Source of the DNA: Akanthomyces muscarius
Taxonomy: Eukaryota > Ascomycota > Sordariomycetes > Hypocreales > Cordycipitaceae
Direction of reading: 5' to 3'
Length of the DNA stretch: 64,000 nucleotides
NCBI RefSeq assembly: GCF_028009165.1
Contig: NC_079242.1
Coordinates: 5,270,001-5,334,000 of the forward strand
Within the stretch, counting starts at the first letter, position 1. The number at the start of each line of letters is the position of its first letter. Below, in pieces: positions 55,797-64,000 of this stretch. Below the pieces are notes generated by a model, which was not told where the DNA came from, did no database searches, and worked only from the letters and a program-made list of their open reading frames with translations. A program made the translations under genes and the position numbers.

Positions 55797-57150
55797 GCAG
55801 TGCTTTAGAGCAACGAGATTGGAATGGCTTGGGGATAGTACAAACCGAGATCAATACTACTCTAACGTGGTGTGCGAGAGATCAAGGCTTTATATTCTAC
55901 AGCGATAAACAACAGGAGGATTTGCCTGGGCTTGAATTGAACGGGCCTTTTGCCTCATTCAAACCCAGCAGAGCAGAAAGCTAGCTAAGATGGGACAGGC
56001 CGAGGGCGCAGTAGCCTGTTGCCTTGACCAAGATGACCTTTTGGGGAGTCAGATGAGCCTAAATCAATTGACGAACTAAACGAGGCGGTGGTAAAATTAT
56101 GGATGGACATGTGGGCGTGCGCAAGCGACCGTTCACGGTATGGGGTGCTCAATAACACGCGAGGTTGGTGAGGCAAGCTTGTATCCGCTTCACACCCAGA
56201 AGCTAAGAATTGCGACAAGAGAGGAGAAAAAAGAAGAAAACAATAAATGGCATGAAGACTTGACGGAAATTGCCTCATCCCACAGCCTCGCGAGATGTTG
56301 GAACCCTGTGGAGTAGGAGTAACATAAGTTTGCCGAAGGATAGGTGACACGGTCCAAGAAAAGGCCATCCGAGGGAAGAAAGGCGGAGTGTGCCGATCGG
56401 CAAGTGGAGGGGGGGTAGTTAGGCATTCGTGTTGCGGGATAACAAAGTCGAAGTATTGCGGACGAAGCTGGTGCGTGGACTGGGTATGAGCGATATACCA
56501 CCAAGAGACAGGGCTGATGTCGGGGCAAGACAAGATTTTTAGCGCCGCCTCAGTGTGGCCATGCCATCCTATTTTAGAAAGTCTGACGGAAAAATTGGCA
56601 GCGCTGTTTTGCTCTCCTTCATGCATGCCAAAATATCACTCGATGGTCCATAGCGCTCTGGATCGACGGGGTGGACAGAAGAAGCCATCGAGAGCCACAT
56701 GGCGACGTCAGCGGCCCCCCGAGGCAGGCTACTAGCGTTGCTTTCCCGCTGTTGTTGGGTCGGCCTGTCTTCCGGCCGATGAACAACGGGGAGGGGTTCA
56801 ATTTCCCGCATGTGTCTAGTGAAATATGTAGGCTGCCGTAGGTTGGCTGGAGTGGGGATGAGAACTAGCATTGGGGTGCGCGCCTTTTGCGGAAGGGTGT
56901 AAATGAACTTCGGAATGGTGTACTACACATCGAATTTTGCATTCTGGTGGTAAAAATGACTAAGATAGCAAATGTAACGGTAACTCTACAGCTTTGCAGC
57001 AGGTCAAATAGCAAGTAGACTGCATCTCTATTTTCCTTGACCTTTGACCCTCTCCAACATGGCTTTGACAGAAAGCTGGAACAATATCAGGGTGGCGTCC
57101 ACAATCCAGCGGCTTGTTATGTCGACGCTTCTCTCAACCGTTTTTACGAC

Positions 57151-57168
57151 GGGGGGGGGGAGGGGGGG
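57151..57168. repeat. poly-G run
   Basis: Ten G residues, one A and seven G residues stand in a row in non-coding DNA. Such a run could form a quadruplex and is prone to length change. Confidence 0.75.
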
Positions 57169-57214
57169 TCAAAAACAAGTACTAAGTGACCCTCCAACTT
57201 GATCCTTTTTTATA

Positions 57215-57236
57215 GCGCGGTGCCCGCGGACCGCGC
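57215..57236. other. GC-rich hairpin
   Basis: GCGCGGT (57215-57221) and ACCGCGC (57230-57236) are a perfect 7-base inverted pair around an 8-base GC-rich loop. It follows the poly-G run, and no function is apparent. Confidence 0.4.
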
Positions 57237-57644
57237 CAACATCGACAGAGCTCTTTTCCCTGAGGAGTGAGCTAGTTACTGGTAGCATACACTTACAAGC
57301 CCCCAGAGGCCTCCTCCTAAAACTGGAGATCAGTTTTAGTGGCTCCCTGGCGAGGCGGCTGTAAAATGGTTCGAGGCGCTGGACGAGTGCCACGTACCGC
57401 TACAATTCGTCCGACCATTACGGTGTACTAGGGATGACCTCCCTCTCTTCCCACTGGCCCGCTCCCGCGTGCTTGAGACTTGCAACAAAACTTGGAAGTG
57501 CTGCTATTGCACCCATAAGCCTGGAGGAAACGGCACCTGGAAAATTGGCTATATAAAAACATGTACTCTACTAGAAATTAAAGTCACAAATGTGGTCAAG
57601 GTCATGCATGTATGCAAAATAGAGCGGCTCCGCCATTGCATTCT

Positions 57645-59793
57645 TCACTTGCCGCTTTGGACTACCTCAGGTAACATCCAGTCGAAAGTTCCCAACAAGT
57701 CATACCCAAAACCATTCATGTTAATTTCCATCTCTGCTCCCCAATCCATGGTGTCCACTGCAGGTTCCAGCGAGTTGGACGAAAAATTTAGCGTCTCGTC
57801 CAGTACGCGCTGAATAACCCTCCGCACGCAAGAACTCAATTCCCTATTCGGTGTCAAAGGCTTTATCCAATCGAGAAATCCGCTAAGAAGACATAACATC
57901 TGGATCACCTCGGATCGAGAGGTGGAAGAAGCCAGCACTGCATTATCGGTGCACGGTCGCAATAAATCTAAGCAGAGGATGCCAGCTGCAGGCGCAGCAT
58001 ATCCCATGACAATCCACTCAAAGTCATAAAGACCAATCACCTTGTCCTTGTGCGTCCAGAAAAAAAGGGTTGTTGATACCATCTTGACACTGACCTGGAG
58101 AAGTTCGGGGCTTAAGGAGGTATTGCCAACTCGACAGAGCAGGCGCTCGATCAAAAAAAGATTCTGCAAATGCTCGAGCTCAATGAGAAGCTTTGCATAT
58201 AGTGTCGGGCCGGATAACCTTCGATCTTCTATATCTTCAGGCTTGAATGCTATAAATCTTGGGAATTCCGCGATGATGTTTTCTTGCTTCATGCGGAGGT
58301 CACTGTGAGGCCCCGATCAGCCTGCTGTCTGTGTCACACAGTCATAGAGCATGACTTACAGGAGGTCGTTTCTGCCTATATTCCCCTCAGCCTGCAGATT
58401 ATAACCTAATATCGAGTCTCTGATGAAACCCATGTGAGCTCGGGCACGAAGTAGCGTGCTAGAATAAATTTTGCCCAGGGTATTCCAGCCCTGCTCGTCC
58501 ACAATGTCGTCGCGCCAAGGTATTACCCCCATCAATACCTCGTCTGATACGTCAAGTGGCAGAAGCGTAGAGACAAACCGTTGGGAGAGCATGGGTGGTC
58601 GGCCTGCATATGTCGACACTACCTTGTCGCCGTGATACACTTTGCCAAATAAGCGCCGCTTGATCTGGGTGCAAATTCCCGTATCGTGCATGTCGCCCTT
58701 TATCGCATGAAACCCAAGGTACGTTAACATGCTCACGGTTTCGCCATGGAGTCTGGAGTGTTGAAGACCTAAGAAGTAGTGGGCCATTAGACTTATCTTG
58801 CCAACAACCTTAGGTTCCAGTCGCGCGATGAGACTCACTTTCATCTCCCGAAATGATTGATTCCAGGCACTCTTGTGCATATAACAGGTAAAGTAGTAGC
58901 GTGTTCGCACTTGCTGTGCTTCTCGTAATCTCTATGGCGTCCCACGCACAATCTCGATATCTCAAGACATAGTCGGCGAAGTTCGGAATCCATCGTTGAG
59001 GAGGCCCTGGGCTCTGTCCAAATTCAGTGATGCCAAAGGACCAGTGACTGAATAATATGCCCAGCCCCTCCCACCTCATATTAGCCCCAGAGAAGCTTTG
59101 AAGCCAGTCTTTTGGGTCGACATAATCCTCCCGTAGCGGCCGAGAGCTATTTTCCGATATTTTCGTCGCAAGCCGGACAAGCGATTCAGTGGAGCGCTCC
59201 CCGTCTAGGACTTTGCCAAATGTGTCCCATAGAGAATCGTGTAACTGAATCGTGGCGAGCCTACACCATCCATCGTTTGGATTAATATGCGCCTTTGAGA
59301 AATCGTAGGCTAGGGCTCTTGGCGGTATCGCGCGAAGGATCCTCAATGCTGCCTCATAAGTTCTCGCGTTGCACATGATGGGTGACTGCGACGCTTTCGG
59401 ATTCGAGGTGCTGGATTCGTCAAAAAAACTATCTAACCCAGACCCAGGCGGTATATTTGACTGTGCTTCGTGTATTGCATGCTTGTAACTCGTGGCGCCG
59501 AGGTACCCGTCGTGCACTGGTGCCATCAGCGGCGTCGAGGCCAGACCACCTCGCTGCGCAGTGACTTGCGCAGGTGCTGTCCTTGAAAGATAAGACTTGC
59601 GTCGGCCGTAGTTTAAAGCGTTGGAGTAGAGACAGCTATTCGGACTATTTCCAGATTTGCAGCGCGAGCAGACTGGCATCCTGTGGTCGCAAGCTACCTT
59701 CCGCACACGACAAGGCTCGCAAGCCTGCGGACGACCATTGCGACGACGTGGCGCAGTGCCCGTGCTCGCTGTCAAATCCGAGTGCGCGGACAT
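57645..59793 (-). CDS. Zn2Cys6 transcription factor next to DHA1 transporter
   Basis: Three exons (59793-58839, 58768-58360, 58302-57645) give 673 residues. The first intron is GTGAGT...CTTAG (70 bases) and the second is GTAAGT...CACAG, both in phase. The finger is near the N-terminus with Cys25, 28, 35, 42, 45 and 54 (CEPCRVRKVAC and VCSRCKSGNSPNSC); the last spacing is eight residues, within the family range. The long C-terminal region has the fungal-specific regulator style: PPRALAYDFSKAHINPNDGW, GILFSHWSFGITEFGQSPG, and RPPMLSQRF in the second exon. It is encoded downstream of a DHA1-type drug transporter on the same strand, 317 bases away. A regulatory link is plausible but unproven. Confidence 0.85.
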
Positions 59794-60110
59794 ACTCTCA
59801 AAAATGACGTCGGCTCAAAAAAAGTTGAAACTTCGATTTTTTTTTCTTGTGAGTAGAAGAAGCCACATGGGCCGTGAAGCTTGAGCGGCGAGCCGCTACT
59901 ATGGACCGGCGCTCGGCGCTCGGCTTCTAGTACGGCGTTCTGGAGCCTGAAAGCCCCGGACCGCACAGTGTTAGATAATCTCGAGACATCACCGTACTGA
60001 ATGCACTCGACTGACCGCAATTTTTCCATGGAGTTATGCCAATGTTGTAAGGTATTAATAAGAGAGTCATTACGTAGTGTCAAATTTTGTATAACGAGAC
60101 GGGCGAGTAG
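59794..60110. other. short intergenic region upstream of the second regulator
   Basis: About 317 bases that serve as the regulator's upstream region and the transporter's 3' flank. No gene is seen. Confidence 0.4.
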
Positions 60111-61682
60111 CTAAATGTGTTCTTTTTTCTCGTTCCTCTCGCGCTTTTGCCTCCACCTGAGACCATTCATTAAGACAGCCGTTAAAGGTATACAACAAAT
60201 AAAGTAGGCGCTGCCGATGGCTGCAAACGCTGGCCCAGCCCCGATCGAATTGATGAGAGGTACAGTAGCAGCTGTAGCGCCAGCACCAATAAGACATTTT
60301 GCAATGTTGCTGGCCGCCATAGTCGTACCAGCTTGTCCTTGATTAGTGTCGACGAGAACAAGGTTTATGCAGTTATTACTGCTAGCCATTCCCATACCGA
60401 CAAAGAAGTTCAGCACACAGATGACGGCAATGTGGGATCTTGTGTGCATCGCCCATCCCCACCCCATCGTGCATGCACCAGCCAAGATTGTCATCGGAAT
60501 TCCAATTTCCAGTCGCGTACGTTCTATCGGAAATTTGGAAATATCGATTTGACGATTGTGTTCGAACTGTAGTCCAGCGCCTGCACAGTGACGTCTGTAA
60601 TTCCAGCCGAATAGTCGGCCAGAGACGAGAGCCACTAAAACAACGCCACCGGCGAGCGGAAGATACATGAGTCCAATTCTCGTTTCGGACATGCTGTATG
60701 AGTCGCGAAGCAAAAAGGGCATGCCGGCAGGCACACAATAGAAGGTAATGTAACTGAGGCCGTTGCTCCACAACAGAATTCCAGACTCCTTCTTGAACAA
60801 GAGTACGACAACTTTGCGGATATTGGAGAAAACAGTTTTTTCTGGTGCTGATCTGTGTTGATGGGATGGCTTGTCGTCGGGTGTAGCATATGTGATGTCG
60901 TGTTTGGACCGATGAAGCTGGAAGAGTTGCCAAGGAGTTTGGTAAAGCTTTGGGGGCATTATGGACCCGTCCTGGACAAGTTTGCGGCAAGTCTCAGGCA
61001 GGAAACCAATTGTACCAACAGCCATAACAACAGCGTATATTGTCAAAAACCAGAATATTGATCTCCAGCCGAGATATTGTGTCAAGACGCCGCCAAGGGT
61101 CGGTCCGACGGACGGTCCCAAGGCTTGTGGGATCAAGGTAAATGCAAAGTATTGTCCTCTCTCTGCAGATGTGATTATATCGGCAATCACTGCACTGCAA
61201 AGGACCATGGTGCTGCTAGACCCTACGGACTGTAAAGAACGCAGAACCATGGCCCCGGCAAAATTTGGAACAAGTGCTAGCCCGACGGTAGCTGCAATGT
61301 ATATAACGAAACAAAATGCATATGCCGGTCTTCGGCCTCTTGTATCAGCGACAGAGGTGACGAACATCGGCGATATTCCTTGGAAAATCATATATGTTGT
61401 GATAGTGAGTGTAATGTCCTCGTCTGTAACGTCCAGCTCTCTTGCCATGGGGCTCATAGCGGGCAAATATATTTGCGCAGAGACTGTGGATATGAAAGCG
61501 GTCAGCGTCGCTAACAGAACGATAGTCGTTTTCTTGTGCGAAGAGTAGACACAGTATGGTGCTTTGAAGATCTTCTCACTCGAATCCGACATTACCGCTT
61601 CTTCTTCTGCAGCAGCAGACTCTCTCGCCACCGAGCTCGTGGTAGAGACGGATTGCTGCCGCGTTTCTATCACAGTCTTCAT
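60111..61682 (-). CDS. MFS DHA1-type drug:H+ antiporter, quinidine-resistance (Qdr) like
   Basis: A single exon encodes 523 residues. The N-terminal 45 residues are cytosolic and Ser/Glu-rich. Twelve membrane helices are apparent. VSAQIYLPAMSPMARELDV and the loop VADTRGRRPAYAF (motif A, D-x3-G-R-R) are typical of DHA1 drug transporters. SAERGQYFAFTLIPQALGP and LGGVLTQYLGWRSIFWFL are the motif C and following loop region. A cytosolic loop near 250-290 is Lys/His-rich, and the C-terminus is basic. Such plasma-membrane pumps export drugs, weak acids or metabolites using the proton gradient. A Zn2Cys6 gene sits directly downstream on the same strand. Confidence 0.9.
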   Translation of the reverse strand: MKTVIETRQQSVSTTSSVARESAAAEEEAVMSDSSEKIFKAPYCVYSSHKKTTIVLLATLTAFISTVSAQIYLPAMSPMARELDVTDEDITLTITTYMIFQGISPMFVTSVADTRGRRPAYAFCFVIYIAATVGLALVPNFAGAMVLRSLQSVGSSSTMVLCSAVIADIITSAERGQYFAFTLIPQALGPSVGPTLGGVLTQYLGWRSIFWFLTIYAVVMAVGTIGFLPETCRKLVQDGSIMPPKLYQTPWQLFQLHRSKHDITYATPDDKPSHQHRSAPEKTVFSNIRKVVVLLFKKESGILLWSNGLSYITFYCVPAGMPFLLRDSYSMSETRIGLMYLPLAGGVVLVALVSGRLFGWNYRRHCAGAGLQFEHNRQIDISKFPIERTRLEIGIPMTILAGACTMGWGWAMHTRSHIAVICVLNFFVGMGMASSNNCINLVLVDTNQGQAGTTMAASNIAKCLIGAGATAATVPLINSIGAGPAFAAIGSAYFICCIPLTAVLMNGLRWRQKRERNEKKEHI

Positions 61683-64000
61683 TATGACGGCGAGATCTTA
61701 TAACCAAAATGCAATGGATTGTGACAAAGAGGTCAATGCGATGGATGTAAACAGAATCGGCTAGGGGCGACAAGTTTAGTTGAGGATTAGAGTGTCTCTA
61801 TATTGGACGGACGGGAGCTAGATATGTACCCGAGGCGCTCGGTTTAAGGGTACAAATAAGTCTACCACTCGCACGGATCTGTGGACCTGTTCGAACACGA
61901 TGCACCATTCATCCCCTTGAGGATTGCGCACGTTTATCAGCTTACGACTCGATCATGCGATACGGGCAGCCAGCGTTGCAGCCGTCCGCAGTTCAAAGTT
62001 TTGGTGAAAATAGTGGGACTGCGTTGAGGATTTATGCCAAGGAGAACTCAATCTTGGGACCAATCAGTGGTTTCGGCTTGCGTGTCAAAAGTTCCGATGT
62101 GGCTTCGCGCTATATCGGCGAAGATCTGGTGGCTTCTTATCTCCTGTACCGACACACAATTGGAGGAACGGCCGAAAAAAGCACCACAAGCCCCAGCAGA
62201 GTTGCAACATACCACGGGGTCCACCGTCGCAGACTATCAGTGTTCTTGGTAGTATGTCGCAATATTTTCAGATTGCTCACCAGTGTTTTAGGCAGGTCGC
62301 ATCAGAGATAAGCTTAGGCTTACGAATGCGCTTGAAACAAGGTTAGATACTACAACCTCCGCCATCAACAGTGAATGTTCAATTCACCGACAGCGTCAAC
62401 CGAAGCATGGCGGCGTGGATCGTGGTGGAGGTTTGCTGTGGAAAAATCTCAAGATAGCTACACAAATGTCAAAGCGCAGAGGGGCGGTGTTTTCGCCAAG
62501 TCTACTTTGGCAGTGGCTCTCGCTCAGCTCCACTACGGCTGCAAGGCAACTGATTCAAGATAGGTTATCAAACATATGTCTCCTACATCCGAATCCTGGC
62601 TCCAAGAAAATTCCAAGTTTTGTAATTGGCCGCCATGCTTTTATGTAATTGGTAGCTCTCCTTGATCCGACGTCTCCGACGGCTGATTTTGGGGCTACCG
62701 AGTCAGCACCGCTGCTGTGTGCCCGACGACTGCTTTGTACGATTCATAGCAATGCAGCGCACAAATGATTAATCCACTTTAGGCTGCAGAAAGTTTGACC
62801 ACGAGTTATGCTCTCGTTTTGTGGTTGGCGGCTTAAAGGCGGTTGAGACGTGGCTGCTCGTCGCTCCGGGGGCTGGTAGAGACTGCGTCAAATAATTTGG
62901 CAATCACAATACTACCACGACAGCGGTGTTTATTTCACGTTCTAGCATGTGAACGAAACGCAATCTCAAGTGTTTGTTATATTAATAGAAGTATCATACT
63001 CTGCAAGACCATGTCCCATCAAGATAGTCGTGGCTGGTAAGAGGCCTTGGAAGCTAGGCTATGTTCTCGATGGATTCCTAGCTTGGCTCTCTATCCTTTG
63101 ACGACGGCGAAGTCAAGAGCCGATTGAGCAACAATTTCGGGAACACCCTTTTATCTTCCTCTCAATATCGCGAATATTGACTCTGCAGTAAGCATCCACT
63201 TGTGATTGACAGGAGCGAGAGGCTGGAGGATTAAACAAATGTTAATTAGTGTGCCTCGAACTAGAAGAAATAGCGAGCCATCGCCAGATATGTCCAAGAT
63301 CTTTCCTCACAAATATTCAACAGATTTAGATTCTTGCTGACTTTTATCTGCAATACCTGTAATTCTGCCAATTGGTCACCTGCTCACAATGAAGTTCTGC
63401 ATGTTCGCAATCGCTGACTTGGTCACTCTTGCTAGTGTAGTTCCGCCGCCGCCTAATCTTGCTACAGGGTCCTCCAAGTCTTCTATGAACAGGACGTGAG
63501 GCTCATGAGGTTATATAGGCGTCAAGTCGACCAACAACTTCCCAGTATTCAGGTCGCCCGCCAGATTACCAACGAGAATGGTCGCCGTAACTTCCTCGCC
63601 GTTCAAGCCCGCTGTGCGAGCTGTGAGGCGCCGTGGCTTTAACCACGTGCAATACAAGGGTCAAAGCCAGCTAAAAGATTGAACGCTTAGAGTTCGACTA
63701 GATGGCTGGTTAAATTGACTTTCTTTTGTTTTCTATAAGCCGGACCGGTTCCCTACTCGCAGAGCGGAAAGCCATAACGAAGCTGCATGATGAAAAAATA
63801 AAGTTCGATAAAACATAAATCTAATTGATTTCATTGGCACACTGAATTTCCGCCCGGTTGTGTTGTCCTGTACATCTCCGACGGTGACGAAACTAATTCT
63901 GGGGATGACTCCCGTTCGACAGATCTCCACCACTATGACGCGATGTCTATCACAGACGTATTTGCCGCTTATGCACCTCTTCTCCTTCGAGCATTCGTCT
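61683..64000. other. 2.3 kb with no supported gene
   Basis: The first few hundred bases are the promoter of the transporter. The rest contains only short frames (near 61955-62311, 62375-62648, 62843-63040 and 63733-63933) with no motifs or good splice partners. I see no transposon ends or tRNA. A gene could continue beyond the window edge, but nothing here shows it. Confidence 0.4.

Larger units (their letters stand above)
55639..57644. other. upstream region of the ATPase gene and 3' flank of a regulator
   Basis: It holds an 18-bp minisatellite (55692-55796), a G-rich run (57151-57168) and a GC hairpin (57215-57236). I see no coding gene. Frames at 55985-56626 and 56190-56528 are random-looking. 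Confidence 0.45.

Noticed and set aside
55567..55984. Plus-strand frames through the minisatellite encoding repeated Lys-Trp-Asn-Glu-Glu-Asp
   Set aside because: The apparent protein is produced by the 18-bp repeat having no stop codons; it overlaps the ATPase first exon and has no other coding support.
57361..57400. A GGTTCGA-like word resembling a tRNA T-loop
   Set aside because: No acceptor stem, D-arm or anticodon arm could be folded around it. The same applies to the similar word near 61885.
61955..62648. Short plus-strand frames in the right-hand empty region
   Set aside because: There is no domain, intron signal or consistent codon use to support a gene.

Overview
The window looks like chromosomal DNA of a filamentous ascomycete, most likely a Hypocreales-type sordariomycete (inference from protein content, not a database match). 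Genes carry short introns of about 43-115 bases with GTRNGY donors, CTRAY branch points and YAG acceptors. The recognisable families are fungal: ApsA/Num1, GH76 Dcw1, Zn2Cys6 regulators, the INO80 subunit Ies4, the GID subunit Gid1/Vid30 and a fungal type IIC P-type ATPase. I find no rRNA, convincing tRNA or CRISPR array, and no operon logic applies.

Left part (1-20 kb). The cortical anchor ApsA/Num1 and a GPI-type GH76 mannosidase are core genes. They are followed by a gene-poor accessory stretch with a DUF7580-like protein carrying a Ser/Lys-Arg repeat, a MYND-like zinc-finger protein, a broken BTB-like gene, a 5'-truncated Cys-rich membrane protein beside a 239-bp inverted-repeat element, a DUF3632-like protein and a secreted TAP-type serine peptidase.

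21-27.5 kb. An FAD monooxygenase and an MFS exporter diverge from a shared 644-base promoter, and a Zn2Cys6 regulator is convergent to the exporter. This has the layout of a small self-contained catabolic, detoxification or metabolite module. Two CGG/CCG palindromes lie in the shared promoter.

30-35 kb holds mostly housekeeping-type genes: a 76-residue protein, an SDR reductase, a TPMT-type methyltransferase and an OTU deubiquitinase. 35-43 kb is accessory: a three-repeat PAN/apple secreted protein, two head-to-head helix-rich proteins of unknown family and another unknown Lys/Glu-rich protein, followed by an empty-looking 2-kb stretch and flanked by AT-rich DNA.

43-56 kb is core again: a DUF1993 protein, a metaxin-like SAM/TOB subunit (Sam35/Tob38), Gid1/Vid30, Ies4 and a large IIC P-type ATPase with an 18-bp minisatellite just upstream of its start. 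The right end (57-64 kb) has a second Zn2Cys6 regulator next to a DHA1-type MFS drug transporter, then 2.3 kb with no gene I can support.

Exon boundaries were read by eye from splice motifs and phase. In each multi-exon model the exon lengths sum to a multiple of three.
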